Source: Pleurotus ostreatus/Saccharomyces cerevisiae fusant
Lineage: Eukaryota > Opisthokonta
Reading direction: 5' to 3'
DNA length: 60,712 bases
Assembly (NCBI GenBank): GCA_024196135.1
Contig: JAMQCK010000116.1
Location: 1-60,712 of the forward strand
The translations under genes and the position numbers were made by a program. Shown one piece after another: positions 45,979 to 60,143 of this stretch. The notes under the pieces were generated by a model. The model was not told the origin of the DNA, did not search any database, and was given only the letters and a program-made list of their open reading frames with translations. Each line of letters starts with the position of its first letter. The first letter of the stretch is position 1.

Positions 45979-46069
45979 TGTTCAGTGACGAGTGCCAGTC
46001 AATCCGCATTACCCTCTCTTGCTCCCGACCGCGTACTCAATCTCTCTACTTTTCTTGCTTACGACCCTC
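45979..46069. promoter_or_regulatory. 91-bp divergent promoter of STIMATE-like and SEC18 genes
   Basis: Only 91 bp separate the two start codons, so 5' leaders and core promoters must overlap or be minimal. The region has a short T/C-rich run. No box is recognised. Confidence 0.5.
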
Positions 46070-48852
<2,783 letters not shown>

Positions 48853-49112
48853 GGGGAGTAAATAGAGATACCTGTGACTTTGCCTTCTGTATCGATAGAA
48901 CAGCATATCCTGCGGGCATATCCCGCGGACTGTGGACACTAGTGTGGCATTTTCGCTGGCTGGCTGGGCGATGACGTATCACGTGAAGGGCATTGTTCGA
49001 GAAAGAGTCTCGGCGTCTGCCGCCCCCTCCCTCCTACACTCAAGTGCTACTCCACATTTGCCACCTGTTGCGCGACTAGGCAGCCTCTGCACCTACTTTT
49101 CTTGACTTCATC

Positions 49113-50061
49113 ATGGCCGCTGCGGACGCAACGATGCAGACATCACCCAGCCCGGAGCACTCTCCCCATCATCCTGCTCGCAGCCATTCCACAGGCCCAA
49201 AGCCCAAGGGCATCCTGAAGAATGCGCCAGGACAGCAGGGCCCCGGCCAGTGCGTGCAACCCTTTGTTGCTTGCTAGCGCGATCTAACGGACGATCCGCA
49301 GCTCACTACAGTGGGATGAGGAGAACATCGCGCTCACAGAGATCCAGAAGGACAGTCTCATGAAGATCACTGAGCCCAAGACGCCATACGTGCGCTACAA
49401 TGCCGAGACGGACACATTTGAAGGAGGTGCGCGATCCTGTTCATCACATCGGGTATCGCAGCTAACATTTGCGATAAGACATCCCTGCGCTCGATCTTAA
49501 CGGTCACTTCATCGTGCCCAAGGCCACCGCGACGTACCCGGACGAGACGCCGGTAACGGACCGCGCGGTTTCCGCGTCACCGCCGCCCTCTGAGCACGGG
49601 TCGTCGCGGCGAGCCTCGATAGGCTCGAGCCCGGGGCGTAGCGGTGCACGCTCGACCAGCCGCAGCTCCAGCAGGAGCACGAGCTTCAACCTCCCGTCAG
49701 AGGCGAGGGGCGAGATTCGCGCGCGGCTCGGTGGGGAAACCCCGGAGGCTGAATCAGAGGAGGAGGAAATGGACGAAGAGAGTACGTCGCTACGTCTACG
49801 TTTGGAAGTTCTGTGGCTGATGGCAATCGATGTAGCTGCCGCGAAGCACGCTGAGTTTGTGAAGGCGCGAGGGAGGCATTACTCCAACGAGGCAGTAGCC
49901 ATGAAGGTGCGCAGCTTGCCACGCCGATGGCACGCTTACTCACTTCTCTGAAGATGGCCGCAAAGCTCATGGCAGAAGAGGATGACGACGAAGCCGAAGG
50001 AGAGGAAGAGCGCGAAGTGCCTCCTGTGCCCCCGATGCCCAAGGTCAACGGCAACCACTAA
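49113..50061 (+). CDS. Protein phosphatase 1 inhibitor-2/Glc8 homologue
   Basis: Small acidic regulator of PP1. Five exons start with [15 protein letters not shown]. Diagnostic elements appear in family order: KPKGILKNA (PP1 contact), [20 protein letters not shown] (central motif), [11 protein letters not shown] and [14 protein letters not shown], where HYSNE is the conserved inhibitor-2 motif. The interior is Ser-rich with likely phosphorylation sites and an EEEEMDEE acidic tract; the tail is Asp/Glu-rich and ends [14 protein letters not shown]. It regulates PP1 in glycogen and cell-cycle control in yeast. Introns are about 50-60 bp. Confidence 0.92.
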
Positions 50062-50574
50062 TTCTGAAACGGACCTTTATATGCTGCTCGTCCTTATCTC
50101 TCATCTCGCAATCCAAGATGTAAGTTTCCCTCTGTATAACATCCTTCTTGCATCGCACCCCCATGTCTACTAGTCCTGCTGTACTCACCTACATCATAAT
50201 GCACCAATCATTGCGTATGCTTTCTGTGCTTTTCGCTGCGTTGCGCACTACCATTGGCCAATGGTCATGCACCTGACCCTTCGCGTGGTGCTCAGCACCT
50301 GGTTCTCCGAATCCGGCAGGCTTTGTTCTTCCCGTCGCCATGCGCTTCTGATCAATGTCGCCGAACATGACGACTTCCTCCTCATTTCGCAAGCATCACG
50401 CCCGCATGGCCCTGCGGCCCAAATAGACCTGGAATCAGCAAAACATGTTCCTTCCCCACCGATGCTTACGAACTCCGTACCTTCCCGCGCGGTTCTCTAT
50501 CTATATTTTGAAGCACTCATGATGCGCTTCTCGAGTTACGGCCTTACTTCGCTTCCCCCTTCCCTCCTCCCGTC
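50062..50574. promoter_or_regulatory. Sedolisin upstream region
   Basis: 513 bp with two visible elements: a 14-bp perfect palindrome CCATTGGCCAATGG at 50251-50264, which presents CCAAT boxes in both orientations, and a TATA-like TATATTTT near 50505, about 70 bp before the start. Frames in this interval have no support as genes. Confidence 0.5.
50251..50264. promoter_or_regulatory. Palindromic double CCAAT box
   Basis: CCATTGGCCAATGG is its own reverse complement and carries two overlapping-oriented CCAAT motifs, 311 bp upstream of the sedolisin start. The HAP/CBF complex binds CCAAT in fungi; binding here is inference. Confidence 0.45.
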
Positions 50575-52981
50575 ATGCGCGCCTTCGCCCTCGTCCTCGT
50601 TGCGGCGGCCATCGCTGTCTCCGCCAAGTCCACGGCGGCGATCCTGGACAGGGACTTCGCGATCAAGGAAACTGTGCAGCCCCCGCCGATCTGGGTAAAG
50701 CACTCGACGCCTGACCCGGACCATGTCATCAAGCTTCGCATCGCGCTTCCTCAGCCCAACTTTGATGTCTTGGAGAAGCTGCTTTACGATGTCAGCGACC
50801 CATACCACGAGAACTACGGTCTGCACCTTTCCAAGGAGGAGGTTGAGACGCTCGTGGCGCCCGAGGAAGACAGCGTCAGCGCGGTGACCGAGTGGCTTGC
50901 CACTCACGGTCTCCAGGAGGAGCACCTCGAGCGTTCGCCGGCCGGGGACTGGGTCACCATCCGTGTCCCAGTCCAGCTTGCGGAGGAGATGCTTGACACG
51001 GTGAGATTCCATTCGCACCGATACTCCTTGTCAATATTGACGGATTGCCAGAAATACCACGTCTACAAGCATGTCTCCGCAGACGAGTACATCGTGCGCA
51101 CGACGAGCTACAGCCTCCCCGCGCACCTCCACGAGCACGTCGAGCTCGTTCAACCCACGACCGTATTCGGCAGCCTCAAAGCCTTCCGGTCTACCATCGT
51201 GCTTCCCGATGACGAGATGACGTTCACCAGGGATGCCGAGGGCAACACCCTCTTCGCCACCGCCGCCACGAACTGCACGGCCACAATCACCGTCGACTGC
51301 ATCAAGCAGTACTACAACGCCACGGGCTACGAGGCGGACCCGACGCTGAACAACTCGATTGGCATCACCGGCTACCTCGAGGAGTTCGCGAACTACGACG
51401 ACCTGCAGCTGTTCTATGCGGACCAGCTGCCTGAGGCGCTTAACACCACGTTCGACTACATTTCCGTCAACGGTACGTATAATGGGTTTCGCATTACGCC
51501 TCAATCTGACTGCATCCGTCTGCCAGGTGGGAAGAACAACCAGTCGTCTGATGCTGCTGGCGGCGAGGCAGACCTTGACGTCCAGTTCGCGTTCGGCATC
51601 AGCCATCCCATCCAGAACGTTGGTTGCTCCTTACCTACCAACGCCTTGATGCTTACACGCTCCCAAGAAAACGTTTTGGTCCACCGCAGGAAAGCCGCCC
51701 TTCAAACCCGACCTTGGCACCCCGACGAACACGAACGAGGTAACATCTTCATCAACGTATCCAACTCTGCACTGCTCACCAATGCCCAAATAGCCGTATA
51801 CGGAGTGGCTGGACTTCGTCCTCTCACAGGACGATATACCCCTGGTTATCAGCACCAGCTACGGTGACGACGAACAGACTGTCCCGGAGCCCTTTGCCAG
51901 ACGTGTCTGCCGTGGTTTTGCTCAGCTTGGTAAGACCTTCAATTGCTCCATCCACTCAGAGTACTCATCAAGTTTTCCTGTAGGTGCGCGCGGCGTATCC
52001 CTCTTGTTTAGCTCCGGTGACGGAGGTGTCGGTGATGGTGAATATGACCCCGCGCAATCCCAGTGCATCAGCAACGATGGAAAGAACACGACGAAGTTCC
52101 TTCCCGGCTTCCCGGCCAGCTGCCCCTAGTACGTCCTGCTCCATTTTATCATGCCGTCTCGTTGCTGATATCTTACAGTGTAACTGCTGTCGGCGGCACC
52201 ACCCTTACCAAGGACAATGAGGAGGTTGCAGTCTCTCGCTTCTTCTCCGGCGCTGGCTTCAGTGAATACGTTAGTCGACTCCATTATATCCATCGTAATG
52301 CTCGGGCCTAAACCCCTACTAGTTCAAGCGCCCAGCCTACCAGCACGACACCGTCAAGGAGTACCTTGCCGCACTTCCCAACGGCACTTACGAGGGCCTG
52401 TTTAACCGGTACGTCTAGCCTCACACCTCAACACACTGCAAGTCACTTACCTGCCCAGCCATGGCCGCGCGGTCCCCGACGTCTCTGCCTTCGGTGACCG
52501 GTACGATCTCTCTTTACCTCACTTTTGGACACTCCCCCTCACACCCACCTCCCCCAGCTTCCGCGTCTTCTGGGGCGGCGAGCCCGTTCTCATTGGCGGC
52601 ACCTCCGCCTCCTCGCCCGCCTTCGCCGGCATCGTCGCCCTCCTGAACGACGCGCGCTTGAGCGCTGGCCTGCCCCCGCTCGGCTTCCTTAACCCCTTCT
52701 TCTACTCGAAGGGCGCTGCGGGCTTCAACGACATCACTGTCGGTAACAGCACGGGCTGTGGGACGATTGGGTTCAACGTGAGTGAGGGTCTGGGATGATG
52801 CCTCAATGGTGCTGACGATTTGTGACCTTGACAGGCCACCAAGGGCTGGGATGCGGGTACGTTGCGTACGAGAGGCTTTGCTGGCAGAACAAGCTAACCC
52901 CTTCCTCCAGTGACCGGCCTCGGAACACCCAACTTCGGCGTCCTGAAGGAGCTTGTGCTGGCGGACAACACCGACTGCTGA
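50575..52981 (+). CDS. Secreted sedolisin (S53, tripeptidyl-peptidase type)
   Basis: Starts with a signal peptide ([17 protein letters not shown]), then a pro-kumamolisin prodomain (about residues 30-190, ending near the cleavage region before CTATITVDC). The catalytic Glu and Asp lie in GGEADLDVQ (near 51564-51580), the oxyanion Asp in STSYGDDE (near 51865), and the catalytic Ser in GTSASSPAF (codon near 52604). The terminal [12 protein letters not shown] is the usual calcium-binding end. Ten or so short exons; several introns are 45-55 bp. The closest type is fungal acidic tripeptidyl peptidase, which trims tripeptides from N-termini in acidic surroundings. Exon borders past 51620 were inferred from the family pattern. 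Confidence 0.92.
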
Positions 52982-53236
52982 ACGATCTCCCCTGTCAACG
53001 CATGACAATCTCTGAGCCAATCTTTACTGAGTTCTCACTGATCTACGGCATTTACTGCTTATGCCTCCTTACGCCTTCTTGAGACACATCTGTCGCTTTG
53101 TGTACTGCTTCGAGCATTTGTATTACTTCGAGTAACAATGCACCGTCTATTAGTGTTACAACATGCGAGATTAGGTCTACAAGATGGGCTGTTGCGTGCA
53201 CAACGATTGTACGTGTCTAGTCCGTGTATGAGGACA

Positions 53237-54428
53237 CTACTTGCGCATGCGCTTCTTAAAGCGCTCCATGACCTGCATACTGCGTTAGCGCAGAGACTGA
53301 CAGCAAGTACTAACACCGCTTACAATCTCGTCCGTAGCCATCTGCGGCCGGTCGTGGTTCGACCGTCGCTGGCTCTGGTCTTTGGGCTGCATACCCATGG
53401 CCGCCAACTTCGCGTCCCGCATGATGTCCGCGTCGGACTTGGTCTTGAGATGAGGTCTATAGACTGGCCACCGTCAGCAAATGTGCACGCCAAACACAAG
53501 AAACGGACGCACAGCGCGTGGCCACAAGGTGCGCCTCCTCATCCGTCAGCTTCCGGCCCTGCTTTTCCTCCGCGATCAGGCGCTTCGCCTTCTCGGTCTC
53601 TTCGATGTTCTTTAGGCGTGCGCTGTGGAGCCGGTGAGTACGGGGGAAGGTCGCGGAAAGATATGAAGGAGGGGAACGCACTCCATGCCAAGATCGACCT
53701 CGGGGATGGCGGTGAGCATGGTCATGCTATTGGTGACGCTCCCGTCTTCGGGGTGCGTCTGCTTATTGAGGTTCCACTTGTCGGAGAGGTGGTACAGCGC
53801 CTCCTGCGGATCGAGCGGTTCCTGCTTCTTCTCGTCCTCGTCGTCGAGCGGCCGGCTCCGAACCTTCAGGTTCTGCTCGATGTACGCAATCCTGCACCGG
53901 TCAGACAACGTGTTCTACTTCACACGAGGGAGCACGAAAAACGCACATGTGCTTGTCGACGTCGAGCGTGTTCGTCTGCTGCGTGAAATTGTTATTGCGC
54001 ACGACGCGGCGCGCCTTCGCCGTCTTGCCCTCTTCTGTTCTTGGGATGTGTGAGATCTCGGGGCTGCTGAAGGAGGATGTACCACGCACTCCTCATCCTC
54101 CAGTGGATCGATGACCGCGCCCTTGCGCAGACCGCCCTGCTCCTCCGGGGCCGTACGCTTGCGCTTTTTGCGGTCCCCTCTTGACAGCTTTTGCGCATCT
54201 ATGCCCTCCTGGTGCTTGCGCAATTTGCGCAGCTCGATGAGGTCTGCCAATCTGCCTTGCTTGAAAGAACATTCTAGGGCAAAGGCCGGTTTTCACTCAC
54301 GAGAGCTTCTCGTCTCCATCCTGCTGTTCCTCTGCCCCATTCTCCTGAGGCTCCTCGTCCAGTATCTCAGAGGAAATCTCGCGGACGCGTACGGTTGGGG
54401 CCTTTGCACGTTTCTTGAACAGGCTCAT
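53237..54428 (-). CDS. Tls1/C9orf78 (Hep59) family splicing-associated protein
   Basis: Start MSLFKKRAKAPTVRVREISSEI at 54428; five or so exons, stop at 53237. The family signature is visible: LIELRKLRKHQEGIDAQKLS near the start, NNFTQQTNTLDVDKHM, MAYIEQNLKVRS, a TAIPEVDLGMEARLKNIEET core and a basic C-terminus with MERFKKRMRK. S. pombe Tls1 and human C9orf78 act with the spliceosome (Brr2/Prp8 region) in selective splicing, and Tls1 also in telomere length. The protein is mostly charged helices and probably disordered. Assignment rests on the EVDLG and early LRK motifs. Confidence 0.88.
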
Positions 54429-54734
54429 GGCTGCTTGTTGATGAAGGTCGGGGACAAGATGAATTGATGCGGTGGCTGTACGGTTATCTTATCAGGTGAT
54501 CGCTGTACTTCCATGTGTTTCTGCGAGGCCATCGAATTAGCGAGTGGACATCTCCAGCAGAGCTCTAAGCTCTTGCAAGCCAGGGAGTCTCCTCAACCTG
54601 ACTTGAACCTCACACCTTACACGACTACTCGTCCAGCAACCAAGGCCGTAATAAATTACTACAAGTACACTGACTACTCTATAGATACGTAACCCTCTCC
54701 TCATTGAGTACGAGGTCGACAGCGAAGGGAGCGT

Positions 54735-56260
54735 TCAATCTATCTCGTTTTCAGGCATGACGGGAGGCGTCGGGTACGCCGCTGGCCCATCGCGCATTGC
54801 GTGCGTCCCGTTTGGTGTGATTGACCCGTCTGCCATTGCGCTCGACCCATCTGCCCCGTCTGCCATCGCGCTCGGCCCGTCCAACACCGCGTTGAAGAAC
54901 TCCGAGTCCATGCTCACAGGCGCCATCGTCGGCGGCTCTGGCGAATTTTGCGATATCATGCGACCGAAGGTGCCCGGAGCCCAAGGCATGTCCGCATCGA
55001 CCGAGATATCCAGGACCTCTGGCGCACCCAGTCCTCCGCGGCGCAGAGGGGGGACGTACGGACCCAGCGCTTCCCCGTCGCGTTCCGGGCGCCGCCGCTG
55101 CCGCGCGGGCGAGCGGGGAGGCGAGGGGGAGGCCGACAGGGGGTAATGCCGCCAGCGTCTCGGAGGCGGCAAGGGTATGACCGGTTCTGGCATCTCGTTG
55201 GACCAGGGAGGAGAGGGCTCCGAGGCGGACGAGTCGAGGGGGAGGGAGCGGCTGAAGGGGAAGAAGCGACGGGTGAGATGCCGGTCTGCGGTCACATTTT
55301 CGCGCGGCGGGAAGGACGGCAGAGGCGGGAGAGTGCTGGTACTGGTACTACCCTCAGCGGCGCCCGGTTCGGCGGAATCTTCACGAGGGACGCCCAGTGA
55401 TTCCCGCAGCGAGTTGCGCCTCCGGGAGGTGAAGTCGCTGAAGTCCGCCGTGCGGACGCGAGACGCACGATGAAGGGACGGATGGCGGCTGAGCGAAGAA
55501 GTAAGGGCAGAGCGAGCAGGCCGCCAGCTCCCAGGCAGACGCGTCCGCGGGCCCTCGCTCACATCGTCCAGTGCGTTCGGGACAATGGGTGTCTCCTCGT
55601 CCGGCGAGTGCCAGCGACGCGTCCACGGAGCCGCATTTTCGTACAGCGCGTTCGAGCTGAAGCGCGCGCTCTCCTGCGCCGCCACACTATCCACCGTGCT
55701 CTCAAACTCGTCAACGACCGGCTCGTCGTACTCGTCCTGCGCCGCGCGCGTGAGGTAGCTCGCAAGGTTGCTCGAGCGGCGGCTCGCAGTGGTACGAGGG
55801 CGGTACACACGGAGGGGGCTCGCGAGCTTCGTGAGCGTCTGCGCGGTGTTGGAGGCAATCAGGCGGCGGTCACGTTGATTTGGGCGGGAGCTGCGGTCAG
55901 CGATTTCCTGAGGTCGTGCGTAAGATCGTCTCATTGGTAGAGCGGCATGCAGCACACCTTGACCAGCACGTCCATGATCGACGCGGTGAACGAGTCGCCC
56001 GAGTCGAGCTGTTCAACAAAGCGCTCATAAGAGATCGACGGCTCGCTCTTGTCCTGCTTGGCGCGCATGATAGCAGCCGTGCTGCAGCAGTCGTCTCACC
56101 GTCAGCATTGTCCACACATCCGAGCACCCAACAACACGCACATCATGCTCCTCATTTTGGCGTGCAGCACATCGTCGTAGTACTCGGGCGTCCTGCGCCA
56201 CACAGTAAGTTTGCATGCTTACAGCGCACATGAAAGCGGGCGAGCACACCATTTGCCCAT
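54735..56260 (-). CDS. Unknown protein with an 11-bp first exon
   Basis: Hand-built model of four exons: 56260-56250 (11 bp), 56192-56142 (51 bp), 56081-55958 and 55907-54735, with frame kept at every join (452 residues). Introns are 57, 60 and 50 bp. The product begins MGKWTPEYYDDVLHAKMRSM, then a helical segment RFVEQLDSGDSFTASIMDVL, then a long Arg/Ser/Pro-rich disordered tail. I recognise no family. The first ATG of the large exon alone (55934) would lose the conserved-looking helical part, so the spliced model is preferred. The downstream tail has a repeated ADG(S/A)...SAMADG unit. Confidence 0.6.
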
Positions 56261-56636
56261 ATTTTCTGTATCCGTGCGCGGCACGTATGCAAGGCGTGCA
56301 GGTGCGGGAGGGGTGGCGCGGGGGACTGGGTCGCGGGCCGGACGCAAGGTGGTCGTCGGAGACAAGAGAGCCGTGGGCGGTAAACAAACAGCAACAAACT
56401 TCCCCTTTATCTTTACCGTAACCGCGAGCCGGCGCCTCTTTGATTGGAGTCGGTGCTTTGTGTGGGGTGGGGGTGAAAGGGATTCGTGGAGTGCTGTACG
56501 GCTATGGATAGCTTTTACAGCTGTTCTTTGAGGTGTAGATGAAGCCAAGGAAGTACATTGACAGCTGCTATCTACGCCGATCCATCCTGTGACGACAGCT
56601 TCTCTTCATCAAGTCCCTCCAGACGCCGTCGTCGAA
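56261..56636. other. Intergenic, upstream of the microexon gene
   Basis: 376 bp with no supported gene. Both neighbours run leftward, so this holds the 3' end of the 57 kb ORF and the promoter of the microexon gene. Minus-strand frames extend through but lack motifs. Confidence 0.4.
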
Positions 56637-57443
56637 TTACCGGTTCCAGTTATGCTCAATTCCCACCGACACCGGAGAGATGGTGTCCCCACTGTCTGGA
56701 CTGGCTGTGTCCCTACTGCTATCGACTCGGACCTCTCCTGCTTTTGGGCTCCCTCCGCCGACGCGCGTGCCCGAGGCGGTCTCCGAGCTCCTCCACTGGG
56801 TCTCCCCTGGTCCTGCTATCATGGGAAATACACTCTGGTCCGTCCCTGCATTTGCAACCTGTGGGTGTCCCCAGAACCCACGAAGGGGACGGCTACGCAG
56901 GATCGGCCAGCGATGATTCGGTGGTACCGGCGGGTGGCGGGACGACATCGTCGAGATCGTGGACAAGGACGAGTCGGTGTCCATGGTCGTGATTGAGGCC
57001 GACGAGGCCGTGTCGTACCAAGGAGCAGGCGCAGGGGCGTGAACATGTACATCGCCGTCGCGCGTGCGGACAATGCAGCTCTGTCCGGGCGGTATGAGCA
57101 CCGCGAGCGGCTGGCACTGCGGGCAGGTCGGCTCATACGACACCGAGCTCTGCGATGTGTACGTCGTCACCGACGACACGCTGCTAAGGCTCCCGCTGCT
57201 ACTGCTCCGCCGACTGCTCCAGCTCGACACCGACGAGCGCGTTCGTTTCCGTCCCCTTTCATACTCTGCCGCGGCATCAATCGTCTTGTCGCGCGACCCA
57301 GCGATCTTCCTCCTCGACTTGAAAAAGCGGTTGACTTTCCGGCGACCCGCTTTCGGGTGCCACGTTCGGCGTTGGCGGGCGGGATCGCTGCGTTGTTGGC
57401 GAGCGGGATCGCCGCGTTTTGTGAGGTGAAGGAAGGGGAACAT
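56637..57443 (-). CDS. Hypothetical Ser/Arg-rich protein
   Basis: Single-exon ATG frame of 268 residues. The N-terminus has two copies of a DPARQQRS/DPARQRRT-like unit and a strongly basic stretch; a Ser-rich region (about 72-105) includes SSGSLSSVSSVTTYTS; then comes CPQC and hydrophobic LAVLIPPGQSCIVRT. The rest is Pro/Ser/Thr-rich. No family recognised. It is moderately supported by a clean start and lack of stops but could be partly spliced. Confidence 0.45.
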   Translation of the reverse strand: MFPFLHLTKRGDPARQQRSDPARQRRTWHPKAGRRKVNRFFKSRRKIAGSRDKTIDAAAEYERGRKRTRSSVSSWSSRRSSSSGSLSSVSSVTTYTSQSSVSYEPTCPQCQPLAVLIPPGQSCIVRTRDGDVHVHAPAPAPWYDTASSASITTMDTDSSLSTISTMSSRHPPVPPNHRWPILRSRPLRGFWGHPQVANAGTDQSVFPMIAGPGETQWRSSETASGTRVGGGSPKAGEVRVDSSRDTASPDSGDTISPVSVGIEHNWNR

Positions 57444-58730
57444 GGGGTTTACTTAGCGGGGTGACATGTCGCCTGGGCCTTATTACCCGGTGCGCCTCGT
57501 GGACGGAACGTTGGGTGAACGTGTCTACGTGTCGGGCGTCCGCGCGTAGATACGTGGTGGGGACCTGATACTGTTAGACGGCCTTGAGTAATCGATGGGT
57601 AGATGCGAGCTTGCGGCGTTTATCATCGCTTCCGCCTCGCCTGGTGAGTGGTGCTGAAGGTTAGCTGCGTGATAGCTCAGACTGTTTCGCCTCACTGCAG
57701 GCCTGGCAGCACATGGAGTATGTGGTCAGGGCCTTGAGTGTTAGCATCGGTTGGGACATTGGTAGTATACTTACTTGCAATGTAACCCCCTGTGATGTGA
57801 TGAGACCCTGTGCCACAAAATCACTTGCCTGGCTCCTAGAGCGACGCGAAGAAAGCAAGTCCAGCATGTTTGATTCAGCTACATTCCTCAGATGGTATAT
57901 CAAGGACACATTTTGGGACGAATTTGAGCCAGAAGATTCCCGCTACCATTTATGGTAGTGGGTTATGGGGACGAAACGCAAAACCACTCTTGGCGGAGAC
58001 TGACGGATTCTGAGGACTGTCACGTGCAATGCACATGCTTGGGTCTCGACCGCTCGGCATTCGCCGTACGCGGCTTCCTTCCTGCACTCACCTCGGTTCT
58101 CGACGGCTTTCTATCGGCTTTGCACGCCATCTCCCATCTTTAGAGCCGCGCAAAGGAATGTTGAGAGTCATCGACTTCTGCTGGTATCTGTCTAGTGACC
58201 AAGCGGAGGACACGTCATCTCAAGGACATTTACCGTCACCGACCACTGACAACGCCCGAGGCCTGAGCGCCCGCAATGCTAACGTGAAGTCTCTAGGGTC
58301 GAAGGGCTACTAGTACACTGAACAGCGCACACCGGAAAATGAGGAGATGTGCTTCGATATCGCATTGACACGCGAGCCCTTTAGAGGCCGTGCTCTCCGC
58401 CGCTGAACGACGCTGGAAGACCATGATGAAGACCAGCAGGTGTGAGACCGAGACTTAAGCGGCGCGTTGAGAACAGCCATGCGAAGCTCTCTACTAGCGC
58501 AGCAACGGTGCGCGATGGCATGCCCAAGATACAGTGTGGGATCGTAGGGACGGCTCGTGGTTTCGCTGCCTTGAACTCATTGTACATCCCCTTCCTGACC
58601 GCCTCGTGTATCCATCCGCAGTGTGTTCTCTTGACGAGGGTTATGATGATGTGCTGACAAAAAGGTGCAGTAACTTCGCTCGCAACCTCAAACGACATTC
58701 ACATGAGAAACTGTCGGAAATCGGGCAATA

Positions 58731-58900
58731 TGGTGAACGCTGGTGAACACCAGCGCTCACCGGTGGTCACCCCGTCACCGTTCGGGGCCGGTGATTAGCC
58801 TTATTGGGAGGTGATACGGGGTGATCACCGTGACCACCGGTGGTTCGAGTGACACGGAGTGATCACAGTGACGAGCGTTGGCCACCGGTGGTCACTGTCC
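58731..58900. repeat. Block of GGTGA/TCACC palindromic repeats
   Basis: Within about 170 bp, motifs GGTGAAC, GGTGATCACC, CACCGGTGG (three copies), GTCACC and GTGATCAC recur on both strands. The three CACCGGTGG copies each lie in a longer inverted word such as ACCACCGGTGGT. This resembles a small satellite or hairpin-rich element rather than chance. Confidence 0.7.
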
Positions 58901-58911
58901 TAGGGCGCAAA

Positions 58912-59104
58912 ACCAAAAAAAAAATCGCACTCGAGCTCGCACTGAGCTCGTCGTCGCGAGTCGCGACGGAACAAGATGAAACGAGGTAATATTAGTGTTG
59001 CCGACGATTCGAGTTAACTCGGGTGGCGATCCGAGTCGAGTTGAGATCGCTTGCCTGAGCAGGAAAGCGTTCTTTGATGAACTCGGATCGGATCCCAACT
59101 CGGT
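58912..59104. repeat. A10 run followed by an ACTCG/CGAGT palindrome block
   Basis: A run of ten A residues (about 58915-58924) precedes about 175 bp rich in CGAGCTCG, CGAGTCG, GAGTTAACTC, GATCCGAG and CGGATCGGATC. The words are mostly self-complementary and unlike the previous block. Confidence 0.6.
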
Positions 59105-59417
59105 GTAAAAAATCCCATCAATTCGAACTTGCTGTGTGATGCTGCCTCGGCACCTGCTTCTCGTGCGCCCACCGCGTCCAACAGGCATCCATAAGCCCAA
59201 AAGTCGACCGCAAAGCAGTCCAAAGGATGTAAGGGCGCAATCTCACCTTCATCTGCTGCAAGCGAGTCGCCACTGACCTGCTTCCAGAACTTTCGACTGA
59301 TTTCTGACATTTTGCTGCGCCACCGACATATCGCGGTGGGCTGACTTGGCGACGCGACGCGCACAGCAAAGTCCAGTATATATATTGACCACCGTCTGTA
59401 AGCTTGCACTCAATATC

Positions 59418-60143
59418 ATGTCGTCTCCGTCTCCATCTCTCCCTTGGAGTATTGCCTGCCGCTGCCCTGACGCTCGCAGCTGCAATTGTGGTGCAGCCGC
59501 AACGTACTACAATTACAGCTTGCGTGCACCCATTCAGGGCTTCGGCTCCCAGTCTTTCGACCCCGGCACGGCCGCATCGCAGCCTGGCGCTCCAGGTACC
59601 TCTCAGATGACCTCCAACGCACCCTACCACCGCACCAATCTCACGCCGCCACCATTCTCTGATACGTACCCTCACCCTCCGCATACCCAGTTCCATCCCT
59701 CGACGACCTTCTCGCCAGATAACGCGCTCACATCACCTCCGCGTCGAGCGCCACTCCATGACCGCACTCCCTCCTCCCTTAACACACAAGCTGGAGTGCC
59801 CCCTCCCCAACAGCTCCCTCCCGCCTACGCTTACGGCTTCCAGAACCCGACGTACTGGCCTCCATATTCGGCCCCTTCCTCGAATCCCGCAGGTGCTATA
59901 CAGCACGCTCCCGCCACCACAAAGAAGCGCGGCCGTCCGAAGGGCTCAGTCAACCGAGCCTCTGGCAGCAGCAAGCGTCGGAAGACAGATGCTGACGCGA
60001 TGATACGCCCTGCGGCTGAAAAACGCGGAAAAATACATATAAACAGGCGAAATAGCCACATTGGTCTGGATTATACGGACGGTCCCGTATATACCGCACC
60101 GGCGTCGCGACTGTACAACGGGCGCGCCGGGGGTATTTTATGA
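59418..60143 (+). CDS. AT-hook protein, possibly a truncated or transposon-derived gene
   Basis: ATG frame of 241 codons beginning MSSPSPSLPWS and rich in Pro, Thr, Tyr and Ser. Near the C-terminus is a classical AT-hook, KKRGRPKGS (about 59922-59948), followed by a bipartite basic run KRRKTDAD. AT-hooks bind AT-rich minor groove, so a nuclear role is likely. Similar Pro/Tyr-rich leaders plus AT-hooks start genes of lineage-expanded, transposon-like families in Agaricomycetes, where a zinc-finger and catalytic part follow. Here nothing follows, so it may be a stand-alone small protein or a broken element. Upstream (59349-59361) is the GCGACGCGACGCG word also found near MTD1. Confidence 0.5.
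   Translation: MSSPSPSLPWSIACRCPDARSCNCGAAATYYNYSLRAPIQGFGSQSFDPGTAASQPGAPGTSQMTSNAPYHRTNLTPPPFSDTYPHPPHTQFHPSTTFSPDNALTSPPRRAPLHDRTPSSLNTQAGVPPPQQLPPAYAYGFQNPTYWPPYSAPSSNPAGAIQHAPATTKKRGRPKGSVNRASGSSKRRKTDADAMIRPAAEKRGKIHINRRNSHIGLDYTDGPVYTAPASRLYNGRAGGIL

Larger units (their letters stand above)
57444..59417. other. Non-coding interval of about 2 kb
   Basis: No gene has motif support. Short frames (for example 57713-57958 with FDSATFLRWYIKDTF) look at most like decayed coding sequence. Between 58730 and 59105 two blocks of short palindromes stand out, separated by an A10 run; these are listed separately. Confidence 0.5.
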
